Shown here: one piece after another, positions 22,471 to 34,659 of the stretch | Numbering within the stretch: the stretch's first letter is position 1 | How the letters are laid out: every line of letters begins with the position of its first letter | From: Lolium rigidum | Taxonomy: Eukaryota > Streptophyta > Magnoliopsida > Poales > Poaceae | NCBI RefSeq assembly: GCF_022539505.1 | Contig: NC_061514.1 | Span: 251,460,124-251,524,123 of the forward strand | DNA: 64,000 nt | Reading direction: 5' to 3' | The notes under the pieces: model-generated | What the model saw: the letters and a program-made list of their open reading frames with translations, nothing else | What the model was told of the DNA's origin: nothing | The model's database searches: none | Translations under genes and position numbers: made by a program

Positions 22471-23507
22471 CTCCGAAGCGCAACTCCATCCGCGCCTCGC
22501 CGCTCTTTCGCGCGCCTCGCTCTCCGTCGCCGTGGCCGCGCAGGTCGCTGCTCGACTCGGATCTTACGGCGGGAACACACCGCACCGTCAGGGCGAAGAG
22601 CTCGTCCCCACATGGAGCACGCTCCGCCTACGATGTCAGCGCGCTCCGCCTACGACGTCAGCGCGCTGAAGCTCACGCGAGCTCCACCGCCGGCGAGAAA
22701 CCCTAGCGAGGATTGGGGGATTTGGAGGAGGATTTCCGTGAGGAGCGGGTGAACTAGAGAGAGACGACGAGGGAGAGAAATGGGAACGACACGTCTGGGA
22801 CCCAGGTGCCAGACGGTCGGGACGGGATCTCCGCGCGTGAGTTGGATCGGCCGTCCAAGACGCATCCGACGGACAGAAAACGAGTGCTCAACGTGACAGT
22901 CAGCATCCGAGCACTTTTTAGCACTTAGGTAAAACTTTTTATAGAGAACTGAGAACACATGCCGCGATCCTTGTGTGTGCAGTTTCGGAGGTAAAAATGA
23001 ACAAAACTGGCGGATCATTGTAAACCAGTCTACCTTGTCAGAGCGGACGTGCCGTCGCACTTCCACCACGTAACTCGCCGTAATTTGCCGGAAATCACCA
23101 AAATTCATGGACGCACACCGGAATCTCACCGCCACTTCGGAGGCGAGGGCCGACCGGTGCCGGCGAGCACGAGGCGGGGCTGGCGAAAGGCGGGTAGGAC
23201 CCCGCACGATGGGCGGGGCCACGCTTGCCCGCGCGGTGCGGCCGGGCAATGGCGGGCGGGCGTGGCTGGTGAAGTATTGATATCCTAGGAGCGGTGGCGG
23301 GGCACGCAGCTAGTGGAGAAGATGAAATTGAGGGGGAAAAAAGCTCCCAGATGGGCCATTTGGTGGCATATTTCTGAATGTGTTCTTTTACGGTTTGTTT
23401 TACGAGATCTCAATGCGACACATTTTTAGTCCTTAAATCACGTTTATAGTGCCCTTTATACATGTTTTGAGGATTGATATTTACGGGATCTGCCAGAGAT
23501 GCTCTAA

Positions 23508-24780
23508 GCTTGATCCCCTAGGCATTGCCGAACGATACTGCTCGATGATGAATGGACTATCACGTCCTGGTCTGGCCTCCAGAACTAACCGGTGGACCGA
23601 TCATAATATCAACATTAGTTGTTAAATTTATAATCTAAAATGATTTAACTCCTAAACCTTTAATCTGCTTACTGATCCATAATTATGTATAGTTTTATAT
23701 TTTTTTTACGTGTTTTAAACATCCAAATAATCTGCATAGTTAGAGAGCAAGCCATTAAATGTGTTCAACAATTAAGAGATTGTGTCGTTTAACAAAAAAG
23801 AATAGTAGCATGGACATTGTATTGATGTATTATGTCCAACGTTAAAATTACCAAACAAATTATTTTAATCGAGCAGCTAAGTAGCGAATAATGTGGCAGT
23901 TATATGATAGGAATCTCACAACTACTGAATAACAAGTTATTATAATATGACAACTAAGTAACAAATAAAACTAAGTAGTGAATAATCGATTTTCAGACAA
24001 GTACGTCACAACAATCTGAAAACTACTGATTAATAATGTATTATAATTTAGCAACTAAGCTATGCATAATCCAAGAAATATATGACAACAATCTTGCAAA
24101 TACCGACAAACAAGTTATTTTCTGATAAGGCAATTAAGTAGTGATAATATGATAAATATGTCATAATAATCTAGTAATTTCTGATGAAAAATTTATTGAA
24201 ATATACCGAAATGGGATTTAATTTCAAAGATCTCGCCATAAGAAGGCAAATTGTGAAAACATATCATCAATCAGGTTATCTGTTCGAGAGATAAAATTTA
24301 AAAAATAAATGAACACGTGCATGCACATGCCTCTGTAGTGCACTTTTTTTCTTAAAAGGGTGACTAATTATTAGTGAATTGAAAGTTACTTATGACTAGC
24401 AAAACAATCACAAAGAAACCTAATGGTTTAGAGGATTTTTCTTAGTTGCAACACCACATGCAACTGAAAAAGTCTCAGTTGCATCTCATATCTAACACGA
24501 ATCACGACATAATCATATATAAGATTTAGTAGTCGAGAATTAAGATAATTCTCAGTCAATTGAGAATTATTAAAACTAGCCTCTCCATCCTCTATTGTTT
24601 TCAAACAATTGATATAGAAGGTGTAAATTAATCACTCAAAAGTCATGAGGTATGTACGATAGAGATTTATTTGTACATATATTTGAGTTATTTTGAACAT
24701 GAAAAGACCCCCGAAGGCCTCGAACAATCTATTAGTTTGGCAGTGATGTTACACGTATATGAGGGACTCGAAGGATAAAG
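23508..24780. other. AT-rich unassigned interval with degenerate repeats
   Basis: Words such as CAACTAAGTAGCGAATAAT, CAAGTTATTATAAT and GTCATAATAATCTAGTA recur with drift between 23860 and 24200. No open frame, LTR or TIR pair was recognised. Confidence 0.5.
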
Positions 24781-25916
24781 GAAATTACAAAATGGTCCAT
24801 GCACTTTGCAAACAAGCCCTCTAAAAAATTACAGGAAAAGCAATCAAGGAATTCTCTTCACCACACAATGCCAACAACCTCGAGGCACAGGCACCAACGT
24901 CACCACCGGGGAAAGAACCACTTGGGGTGATGGCGGTGATGATTCCCACACCAAGATCAGAGATCTTCCAGCTAAGGATGAATTGGCCATGGCAAGACAA
25001 GCAACCGGACGCGGAGGGCGTACCTTGGCCATGGATAGCATCGGCGAGACTCTAGCCTTTGTTGATAGACTCTGTTGCAGCATCAAGCTTTAGAAGCACA
25101 TGTGGATCCATGTGCTTCAACTTCTCAACTCCACCTCCAAGAACCAGGAGACCCGATGCTTCCCCCACATTCTCCCTCGCCTCCACAGCCGACCGAGAGC
25201 AGAGAAACAACACTTAGACCGTGAAGGAGACGATGAAGATGCTTATTGAGAGGATTCACACCGAAGGTGAGCTCCTTGTACTTCATCCTAGGAAACATGA
25301 TGGAGAACCTTGTCAGGGACCGCGTGGTTCAGTGTCGATGCACCACAACGCGAGAGTATCCCAAGCCAGCTCTAGATCCTCGGTCTGCCACACTCACCTT
25401 CATCTCCCCTCGCCTCCTCGACCAGCCAGAAGAGGAATAAAACACACAAAAAACACAAATAAGGAGGCTACCGATGACCTCAAAGTTGACCTTATTTGCG
25501 GAGATCACGACTCTAGAACCGTTCACCGCATGCTCCAACCGCCGGATGCACCAGGTCCAGCGAAGATGCGACGGTGCCCTACTCCAAACCGATGCTAAGC
25601 CTATTGCCGCACCTAGATGAATTGTCGGTGACCTCTCCACCTCCCACTCGGTCGGCTAAGCCATCGGAGAGAAGGGGAGAGGCCTCGAAGACGGGATAGA
25701 GACTCTCAAACTATTGTACACTCACGAGAGAGGAAGAGGGAAAATGTCTCTTTATGCCACATATATTAGAGTTCACGTGCTAATATTGACCTAGCTGCTC
25801 GTAATATAGTGATGCATACAAATTTGAGTTATTTTACTTGCTAATCACATATGAAGGTAAATCTTCCTATGAAGTTCCAGATCAGTGCTCGATTGATCCA
25901 CTAAGCTAAGCTTTAG
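24781..25916. other. GC-richer island without recognised gene
   Basis: Short open frames lie on both strands (24806-25093 +, 25221-25598 +, 25329-25640 -). None has a domain I recognise, and none has a convincing start plus conserved length. It could be a degraded retroelement segment. Confidence 0.35.
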
Positions 25917-26112
25917 GGCGTGTTAGGTTCCTTGAACACTATTTTATTCATCTTGGGGAGATCTTCTCCCCCGAGACATGATTTGTCGGGCCAAGTCCAA
26001 ATTTAAGTTGTGCATCTAGTTTGGTTGCTAAAAAAGATCTGGCTCACTTTTGCACTTTGTTTGGCTACCAACAAATGGATTTTTGATAGGGGTGGAAATT
26101 CAGCTCGGTTGG

Positions 26113-27599
26113 TGATACGTCTCAAACGTATCTATAATTTCTTATGTTCCATGCTACTTTTATGATGATACTCACATGTTTTATACACATTATATGTCAT
26201 TATTATGCGTTTTCCGAACTAACCAATTGACGAGATGCCGAAGGGCCGGCTTGTTGTTTTCTCGCTGTTTTTGGTTTCGGAAATCCTAGTAAGGAAATAT
26301 TCTCTGAATCGGACGAAATCAACGTCCAAAGCATCCTATTTTTCCACGAAGCTTCCGGAACACCCGAGAGCCAGCGAGAGGAGGGCCACGGGGCCACCGG
26401 ATGACAGGGTGGCGCGGCCGTGGCCTGGGCAGCCCCCCTAGTGTGTCACCGCCTCGTCGCCTCTCCGACTCCGCCTCTTCGCCTATTTAAGCCTCCTCGA
26501 CCTAAAACCTCGAGACGAAAAAGCCACGGTACGAGAAACCTTCCAGAGCCGCCGCCATCGCGAAGCCAAGATCTGGGGGACAGGAGTCTCTGTTCCGGCA
26601 CACCGCCGGGACGAGGAAGTGCCCTCGGAAGGCATCTCCATCGACACCACCACCATCTTCATCAACGCTGCTGTCTCCCATGAGGAGGGAGTAGTTCTCC
26701 ATCGAGGCTAAGGGCTGTACCGGTAGCTATGTGGTTAATCTCTATCCTATGTACTTCAATACAATGATCTCATGAGCTGCCTTACATGATTGAGATTCAT
26801 ATGAGTTTTGTATCACTATTCATCTATGTGTTACTCTAGTGATGTTATTAAAGTAGTCTATTCCTCCTCCATGGTGTAATGGTGACAAGTGTGTGCATCA
26901 TGTAGTACTTGGCGTAGGTTATGATTGTAATCTCTTGTAGATTATGAAGTTAATTATTGCTATGATAGTATTGATGTGATCTATTCCTCCTTCATAGTGT
27001 GATGGTGACAAGTGTGCATGCTATGTTAGTACTTGGTGTAATTGCGTTGGTCTATCATGCACTCTAAGGTTATTTAAATATGAACATTGAATGTTGTGGA
27101 GCTTGTTAACTCCGGCATTGAGGTGCTCTTGTAGCCCTACGCAATTAGTGGTGTTCATCATCCAACAAAAGAGTGTAGAGTGGTTTTATTATGTGATCAA
27201 TGTTGAGAGTGTCCACTAGTGAAAGTATGATCCCTAGGCCTTGTTTCTAAGCATCGAAACTCCGTTTATTTACTGTTCTGTTGCATGTTTACTCGCTGCC
27301 ATATTCTATCAAGATTGCTATTACCACTCATATACATCCATATTACTTGTATTTCACTATCTCTTCACCGAACTAGTGCACCTATACATCTGACAAGTGT
27401 ATTAGGTGTGTTGGGGACACAAGAGACTTCTTGTATCGTGATTGCGGGGTTGCTTGAGAGGGATATCTTTGACCTCTTCCTCCCCGAGTTCGATAAACCT
27501 TGGGTGATCCACTTAAGGAAAACTTGCTCGCCGTTCTACAAACCTCTGCTCTTGGAGGCCCAACACTGTCTACAAGAATAGAAGCACCCTTAGACATCA
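26113..27599 (+). repeat. 5' LTR of Gypsy element A
   Basis: Opens TGATACGTCTCAAACG, closes TTAGACATCA. It contains a TATA-like CTATTTAAGCC near 26481 and, further down, TTGCATGTTTACTCGCTGCC. Its length equals that of its partner at 31005-32491. Confidence 0.93.
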
Positions 27600-27609
27600 A
27601 GCACTTTTC

Positions 27610-27627
27610 TGGCGCCGTTGCCGGGGA
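27610..27627 (+). other. Primer-binding site of Gypsy element A
   Basis: TGGCGCCGTTGCCGGGGA, 10 bp after the LTR end. This is the PBS type widespread in grass Gypsy elements, commonly matched to tRNA-Asp. Confidence 0.85.
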
Positions 27628-27767
27628 GGAAAGGTAAAAGGCACTCATACTCCGGTCCCGGGTAACTAAGTACTTTTCTCGTTGTCGTTGTGCGTGTGCT
27701 CGAAGCTATTTCCTTTAGATCCCGCAATTGCATCTTTTTGTTTCTTGTTAAACACTAGTAAGGCATA

Positions 27768-28508
27768 ATGGAAAACATCTATGAGCTTTTTGTACTATTT
27801 CCCGAGTCAAGACATGAATGGTTTAATGCGAAAATTAAAAAACCTATGGAACCTTATTTGCATGCTGGTAGTAATATTAGTATGAACGCTTTGAACACCA
27901 TTGTTGATAATGATATGGAAAATTCTAAGCTTGGTGAAGCTGGTTTTGATGAGCATGATATTTTTAGTCCCCCAAGCATTGAGGAGAAAATTTTCTTTGA
28001 TGATACTTTGGCTCCCATTTATGATGATTATAATGATAGTGGTCTTTTGGTGCCGCCTACTATGGAGGATAAAGTTTATTATGATTATACTATGCCTCCT
28101 ATATTTGATGATGAGAATAATAATGATAGCTACTTTGTTGAATTTGCTCCCACTACAATTAATAAGAATGACTATGTTTATGTTGGGAGTAGCAATAATT
28201 TTATGCATGAGACTCATGATAAGAATGTTTCATTTGATAGTTATATTGTTGAGTTTGCTCATGATGCCACTGGATATTATTATGATAGAGGAAAATATGG
28301 TTGTAGAAATTTTCATGTTACTAAAACATCTCTCTTTTTGCTGAAAATCTTGAAGTTACACTTGTTTTATCTTTCTATGCTTGTTGCATTATGCTTCATG
28401 AACTTGTTTATTTACAAGATTTCTTTTCATAGGAAGCATGTTAGACTTAAATTTGTTTCATACTTGCTTTTTGATGCCCTCTTTTGCTTCAACTCTTATT
28501 TGTTGTGA
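27768..28508 (+). CDS. Acidic ORF with two C-terminal hydrophobic segments inside Gypsy element A, 246 aa
   Basis: ATG at 27768, about 140 bp after the PBS, where gag would normally begin. The protein has no gag, protease or RT motif. Residues 60-170 are rich in D, E, N and Y and hold an internal repeat: PPSIEEKIFFDDTLAPIYDD (68-87) and PPTMEDKVYYDYTMPPIFDD (97-116), period 29; SYFVEFAP (121-128) and SYIVEFAH (158-165) echo each other. The C-terminus is strongly hydrophobic (about 188-216 and 229-246) with a basic loop HRKHVRLK between, which suggests two membrane segments. The frame is intact despite the age of the LTRs. It could be an envelope-like or accessory protein, or a fossil frame kept open by low-GC bias; the function is unknown. 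It is not gag: the related element B has gag-protease in this position. Confidence 0.55.
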   Translation: MENIYELFVLFPESRHEWFNAKIKKPMEPYLHAGSNISMNALNTIVDNDMENSKLGEAGFDEHDIFSPPSIEEKIFFDDTLAPIYDDYNDSGLLVPPTMEDKVYYDYTMPPIFDDENNNDSYFVEFAPTTINKNDYVYVGSSNNFMHETHDKNVSFDSYIVEFAHDATGYYYDRGKYGCRNFHVTKTSLFLLKILKLHLFYLSMLVALCFMNLFIYKISFHRKHVRLKFVSYLLFDALFCFNSYLL

Positions 28509-31004
28509 GTGCATCATTAAAATTACTGAGCCCATCTTAATGGCTATAAAGAAAGCACTTCTTGGGAGATAACCCATGTGTTTATTTTACTACAGTACTT
28601 TTGTTTCATATTTGAGTCTTGGAAGTAGTTACTACTGTAGCAACCTCTCCTTATCTTTATTTTATTGCATTGTTGTGCCAAGTAAAGTCTTTGATAGTAA
28701 AGTCAATACTAGATTTGGATTATCGCGTGTAGAAACAGATTTTCTTGCTGTCACGAATTTGGGTATGGTTCTCTGTAGGTAACTCAGAAAAATCTGCCAA
28801 TTTACGTGCATGATCCTCAGATATGTACGCAACTTTCATTCAATTTGAGCATTTTCATCTGAGCAAGTCTGGTGCCTCTACAAAATTCATCTTTACGGAT
28901 TGTTCTATTTTGACAGATTCTGCCTTTTATTTCGCATTGCCTCTTTTGATGTGTTGGATGGATTTCTTTGTTCCATTAACTTCCAGTAGCTTTGAGCAAT
29001 GTCCGAAGTGTTAAAAATGATTGTGTCACATCTCGAATATGTGAATTTTTGATTATGCACTAACCCTCTAATGAGTTTGTTTTGAGTTTGGTGTGGAGGA
29101 AGTTTTCAAGGGTCAAGAGAGGAGGATGATACAATATGATCAAGAAGAGTGAAAAGTCTAAGCTTGGGGATGCCCCCGTGGTTCATCCCTGCATATTTTA
29201 AGAAGACTCAAGCGTCTAAGCTTAGGGATGCCCAAGGCATCCCCTTCTTCATCAACAACTTATCAGGTCACCTCTAGTGAAACTATATTTTTATTCCGTC
29301 ACATCTTATGTACTTTACTTGGAGCGTCTGTGTGCTTTTATTTTTGTTTTGTTATTTTCATTCTCTGAATAAATTCATGCTTGTGTGGGAGAGAGACACA
29401 CTCCGCTGTTGCATATGAACACTTGTGTTCTTCGCTTTAGCTTTTAATGTTCATGGCGAAGGTTGAAACTGCTTCGTTAATTGTTATATGGTTGGAAACA
29501 GAAAATGCTGCATGTGGTAAATGGTATAATGTCTTGAATAATTTGATACTTGGCAATTGTTGTGCTCATATAGATCATGTTTAAGCTCTTGCATCATGTA
29601 CCTTGTACCCATTAATGAATAACTACATAGAGCTTGTTAAAATTTGGTTTGCATGATTAGTTTCTCTAGAGTCTAGATATTTTCTAGTTAAGGTGTTTGA
29701 ACAACAAGGAAGACGATGTAAAGTCTTATAATGTTTGCAATATGTTCATATGTAAGTCTTGCTGCACCGTTTTATACTTGAGTTTGCTTCAAACAACCTT
29801 GCTAGCCTAGCCTTGTATTGAGAGGAATTCTTCTCGTGCATCCGAATCCTTGAGCCAATAACCATGCCATTTGTGTCCACCATACCTACCTACTACATGG
29901 TATTTCTATGCCATTCCAAAGTAAATTACTTCATGTGCTACCTTTAAACAATTCAAAACTTTATTACTTCTTATTTGTGTCAATGTTTTATAGCTCATGA
30001 GGAAGTATGTGGTGTTTTATCTTTCAATCTTGTTGGGCAGCTTTCACCAATGGACTAGTGGCTTCATCCGCTTATCCAATAATTTTGCAAAAAGAGCTGG
30101 CGCGGGGTTCCCGACCCCCAATTAATTAACTTTCATTAATAATTCTCTTCACATGTTTTGCTCGATTCATCGGTAAGCAACTTAATTTTGCAAATAGACA
30201 CTCCTTCATGGTATGTGAATGTTGGAAGGCAGCCGAGGATTCGGTTAGCCATGGCTTGTGTAAGCAAAAGGTTGGGAGGAGTGTCAACCATAAATAAAAC
30301 TAAAATACATGTGTAAACAAAAGAGAAGAGGGATGATCTACCTTGCTGGTAGAGATAACGTCCTTCATGGGAGCCGCTCTTTGAAAGTTTGTTTGGCAAG
30401 GGGGTTAGAGTGCCCACTACCATTCGTTGACAACAACAAACACCTCTCAAAACTTTACTTTTATGCTCTCCATATGATTTCAAAACTTAAAAAGCTCTAG
30501 CACATGATTTAATCCATGCTTCCCTCTGCGAAGGGCCAATCTTCTACTTTATGTTGAGTCAGTTTACCTACTTCTTTCTATCTTAGAAGCAAACACTTGT
30601 GTCAACTGTGTGCATTGATTCTTACATGTTCACCTATTGCACTTGTTATATTGCTTTGTGTTGACAATTATCCATGAGATATGCATGTTGAAAGTTGAAA
30701 GCAACCGCTGAAACTTAATCTTCTTTTGTGTTGCTTCAATGCCTTTACTATGAATATATTGCTTTATGAGTTAACTCTTATGCAAGTCTTATTGATGCTT
30801 GTCTTGAAAGTACTATTCATGAAAAGTCTTTGTTATATGATTCATTTGTTTACTCATTATCTTCATCATTGCTTCGAATCGCTGCATTCATCTCATATGC
30901 TTTACAATAGTATGATCAAGATTATGATAGCATGTCACTTCAGAAATTATCTTTGTTATCGTTTACCTACTCGAGGGCGAGTAGGAACTAAGCTTGGGGA
31001 TGCT
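28509..31004 (+). other. Non-coding internal region of Gypsy element A
   Basis: Low-GC sequence without long frames. AAGCTTGGGGATGCCC-type purine blocks recur (about 29161 and 29219), and a copy sits before the 3' LTR (30991). The region is homologous, inverted, to 37449-40050 in element B and to parts of 44810-47806. Confidence 0.8.
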
Positions 31005-32491
31005 TGATACATCTCAAATGTATCTATAATTTCTTATGTTCCATGCTACTTTTATGATGATACTCACATGTTTTATACACATTATATGTCATTATTATGC
31101 GTTTTCCGGAACTAACCTATTGACGAGATGCCGAAGGGCCAGTTGTTGTTTTCTCGCTGTTTTTGGTTTCGTAAATCCTAGTAAGGAAATATTCTCGGAA
31201 TCGGACGAAATCAACGTCCGAGCATCCTATTTTTCCACGAAGCTTCCGGAACACCCGAGAGCCGGCGAGAGGAGGGCCACAGGGCCACCAGATGACAGGG
31301 TGGCGCGGCCAGGGCCTGGGCCGCGCCCCCCTATTGTGTCACCGCCTCGTCAGCCCTCCGACTCCGCCTCTTCGCCTATTTAAGCCTCCTCGACCTAAAA
31401 CCTCGAGACGAAAAAGCCACGGTACGAGAAACCTTCCAGAGCAGCCGCCATCGCGAAGCCAAGATCTGGGGGACAGGAGTCTCTGTTCCGGCACACCGCC
31501 GGGACGAGGAAGTGCCCCCGGAAGGCATCTCCATCGACACCACCGCCATCTTCATCAATGCTGCTGTCTCCCATGAGGAGGGAGTAGTTCTCCATCGAGG
31601 CTAAGGGCTGTACCGGTAGCTATGTGGTTAATCTCTCTCCTATGTACTTCAATACAATGATCTCATGAGCTGCCTTACATGATTGAGATTCATATGAGTT
31701 TTGTATCACTATTCATCTATGTGTTACTCTAGTGATGTTATTAAAGTAGTCTATTCCTCCTCCATGGTGTAATGGTGACGAGTGTGTGCATCATGTAGTA
31801 CTTGGCGTAGGTTATGATTGTAATCTCTTGTAGATTATGAAGTTAATTATTGCTATGATAGTATTGATGTGATCTATTCCTCCTTCATAGTGTGATGGTG
31901 ACAGTGTGCATGCTATGTTAGTACTTGGTGTAATTGCGTTGGTCTATCATGCACTCTAAGGTTATTTAAATATGAACATTGAATGTTGTGGAGCTAGTTA
32001 ACTCCGGCATTGAGGTGCTCTTGTAGCCCTACGCAATTAGTGGTGTTCATCATCCAACAAAAGAGTGTAGAGTGGTTTTATTATGTGATCAATGTTGAGA
32101 GTGTCCACTAGTGAAAGTATGATCCCTAGGCCTTGTTTCTAAGCATCGAAACTCCGTTTATTTATCGTTCTGTTGCATGTTTACTCGCTGCCATATTCTA
32201 TTCAGATTGCTATTACCACTCATATACATCCATATTACTTGTATTTCACTATCTCTTCGCCGAACTAGTGCACCTATACATCTGACAAGTGTATTAGGTG
32301 TGTTGGGGACACAAGAGACTTTCTTGTATCGTGATTGCAGGGTTGCTTGAGAGGGATATCTTTGACCTCTTCCTCCCTGAGTTCGATAAACCTTGGGTGA
32401 TCCACTTAAGAGAAACTTGCTGCTGTTCTACAAACCTCTGCTCTTGGAGGCCCAACACTGTCTACAAGAATAGAAGCACCCGTAGACATCA
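31005..32491 (+). repeat. 3' LTR of Gypsy element A
   Basis: Opens TGATACATCTCAAATG, closes GTAGACATCA; 1487 bp; preceded by the polypurine stretch. GTTGG follows at 32492. Confidence 0.93.
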
Positions 32492-32909
32492 GTTGGTTGC
32501 GTATTTTGTGGTGTTGTGGTTACCACTTCTCGCAAGTGATGATATGTTTTGAAAGGAATACAGTAGGGGAATCCCCTACAATGATTATTTATATGAAATA
32601 ATAAGAACCAAAATCCGCGTCCCTGGTGACTTAAGCCAGGGTGGCTGGGTTGTACATCCACTTCCCTAACCAAGTGCAAGTGATGACATTACCACAAAAT
32701 ACTGCAACTAAGGCGAATCACAAGGAACTGATAGTAAGCATTTCGAACAAACAAGCAACACTAAGTTAATGTCGTTTAGCCCTAGCTACAAGCATATATT
32801 AGTTCGTCAAAGTAATATCAAATAGGAGTTCATCATAAGTACTAGTTATAAACACAAATAGTAATTCATATGATAGGATGTCATGGTGTTGCATGTTCAG
32901 ATCATCACT

Positions 32910-33973
32910 TCATCCGCCTCCGGTCCTAGTTTTGCCTCTTGCAGCCCACATAGGGTCAGCCCACTCATGCCTCTTGTTGCTCCAGGCCTCATTATCCGTG
33001 GCACTGACACCATGGCCATCATCATCCTCATCGGGCCTCACATCACTCTCATCTAGGAAGAACTCATCAACATCCACCCTAAGGATCCAGTTTGCAGAAT
33101 GCAACATGCGAGAACTAGCTTAACTTGGGTGGGGAGAGTATGGATAACTTATGATCAAGGATCTTAAACATGTTTTTTCAGAGCGACAAATGCCCTCTCA
33201 ACCGTTACTCTAAGGTTTGAGTGTCTTAGATTAAAAGTTCCCTGAAACTTTTGGGGTAGAACTTTATACGTAGAGACCACATTGAGATGGTACCTTGTTA
33301 ACCTAAAGGATGGGATAATTCCAGGGTGGCAAACATATCTGACATCAGCTAGGTATAACTTACTCTCGGGGATTTTGAGGCCATCAGGTATGTCCAAGAT
33401 GCCAATAAGAATTGTTGCATCATGAGTTGATCCTTCCCATCTAGATAACACATATTATATGAATTTCATATCAAAATCAACAGTGGCAAGCACATTTTGA
33501 TTGGTGTAGTATTTTCTCTCCTTGTATGCATGAGAGTCACTTTTTATCACTCTAGTAGTGACATGAGTACGATCACTCTCCCCAACACAATCCTGACATG
33601 AACATGAATCAATTGTTAATGGCAATACAATAGTGCAATTGACTGCAAGAGAGAGTTTCTCATCTTGAAATATGGAAACCATCAATACATATATTTGATC
33701 TTGGTGGAGTACTTGCAGATAGTGGCTTGATCATCTCTCCTCCGAGCTATCCTCCATGTGTTGTGAATCACCTGAAATCTCTGGTTATGTCCGTAACATG
33801 AAGAAACTTTGCCATTTTCTCTTCGATGCAGGTGTTGATGGTATATTTAAGCAACCCCTACCCCTAATGTCCGCACAAGGTAGTTTTATCCTAAGCATGT
33901 TGATAGCTTCTACATCGTTATTGTTGTAGATGTAGTTCTGATTTATCATCCTCTCTTTGTCGAGCTTAAACAT
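32910..33973 (-). pseudogene. Second PIF/Harbinger transposase remnant (ALP1-like family)
   Basis: Minus-strand pieces in order. An N-terminal block near 33973-33800 contains MLRIKLPCADIRGRGCL. The catalytic block reads DCVGESDRTHVTTRV (first aspartate) and YYTNQNVLATVDFDMKFI, then an in-frame TAA at 33455-33457, then LSRWEGSTHDATIL (second aspartate), KLYLADVRYVCHPG, RYHLNVV and FNLRHSNLRVTVERAFVALK (third acidic residue) down to 33164. A C-terminal block lies near 33107-32910 with NEAWSNKRHEWADPMWAARG, the usual tail of these transposases. Pieces are separated by frame changes and stops, so it is inactive. The sequence differs clearly from the Harbinger at 11.9-13.1 kb, so the window holds two lineages. 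Confidence 0.85.
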
Positions 33974-34659
33974 GCGAGCATATGTGATGGAGGCCCTAGA
34001 GTTGCATCGAATGCTCTCTAGTGTATTAAAAGCATCTAGGCGTAAATCACAACTATGAGGGCAACCACGTGAACGAAAAGATTCAACTGCTCGGCCTAAA
34101 TATTTTGATTTGCCTAAGTAACAACTTCATTGGCTAGAAGTTGAAACAAAGGAGCTACATAACAAAAGGTACGATTAGAGTGGGTTTTATAGGTGCTTAC
34201 AACGTTGATGGTGACCGGTTAAGAGGCCGGTGAGGCTACTTTTCGCGCTTAAACGCGGAGGCAATTTTCTGGCTCATGCAAACTCCATTGTTCTTCCACG
34301 CACATAGCTTCCCTCTTTCTGCTCCCGCCAGCGCCTCTCCTAGTGAGAACGGTGGACTCGAGCGTTCCTCCGAAACAAGCCCTAAGGTGCTTTAAAATTT
34401 GTGCTACCCAAGAGAGCGTAAAATAGTTGGCAACCATACTACCTTTTTGCATTTGTTGATGCGGGAAACGATATTGCGAGGAACCAAATACACCCTTATT
34501 GATTGGCATCAAATACGTAGGCGTGTGCGGACTAGAGATTTTTTTTTACCCAAGCCAGAGGTTTGCTTGTTCATCTGTTTAGAAGTGGTTGCACCGTTAG
34601 TTAGTGGGAAACCACTGTCAACAAAGGCAAGGCCAACACCTCCTCCTACTCCCCGAAAC
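33974..34659. other. Unassigned flank of the second Harbinger remnant
   Basis: No gene is recognised. It contains the candidate element end near 34370-34384 (CCGAAACAAGCCC) and then sequence up to the 3' end of the inverted retroposon copy. Confidence 0.45.

Larger units (their letters stand above)
17672..23504. mobile_element. Probable large TIR element with TAA duplication, AACTTA-rich, non-coding
   Basis: The left end GATCATCTCTAACAGAT (17672) and the inverted right end (minus strand GAGCATCTCTGGCAGAT, ending 23504) match at 14 of 17 positions, and the similarity extends to GTAA. TAA flanks both ends (17669-17671, 23505-23507). The ends and target resemble PIF/Harbinger-type elements. The 5.8-kb body has no recognised transposase. 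Its middle is AT-rich and carries about thirty AACTTA words by eye, nearly all in plus orientation; its right part is GC-rich with a 30-bp triplication. Either it is a very large non-autonomous element, or the two ends are an unrelated chance pair around older nested repeats. Confidence 0.5.
26108..32496 (+). mobile_element. Complete TGATACG-type Gypsy element (A) with GTTGG target duplication
   Basis: Two direct 1487-bp LTRs (26113-27599 and 31005-32491), both opening TGATAC and closing GACATCA, flank 3405 bp of internal sequence. GTTGG lies immediately outside each LTR (26108-26112, 32492-32496). A tRNA-type PBS TGGCGCCGTTGCCGGGGA (27610-27627) follows the first LTR, and a purine-rich AAGCTTGGGGA precedes the second. 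The LTRs differ by scattered substitutions and small indels, mostly in the first 400 bp, so insertion is not very recent. There is no gag or pol, only one acidic ORF, so it is non-autonomous. LTR and PBS type suggest the Sabrina/Athila-like lineage of Triticeae; that name is from recognition, not a search. Confidence 0.93.
25917..34384. mobile_element. Possible Harbinger element split by Gypsy element A
   Basis: GGGCGTGTTAGG preceded by TTA at 25917 and, inverted, GGGCTTGTTTCGG ending at about 34384 could be the two ends of the element whose transposase lies at 32910-33973. Gypsy A (26113-32491) would then have inserted into it. The outer trinucleotides are TTA on the left and TAA on the right, so the expected direct duplication is not exact. 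Tentative. Confidence 0.35.

Noticed and set aside
22650..23249. 199-codon minus-strand frame
   Set aside because: No domain, no conserved start, GC-rich end of the AACTTA element; not supported as a gene.
27807..28344. Open frames overlapping the acidic ORF of Gypsy A (27807-28217 -, 27901-28344 +)
   Set aside because: They are shadows of the GAT/AAT-rich codons of the main frame and consist almost only of I, L, M and N.
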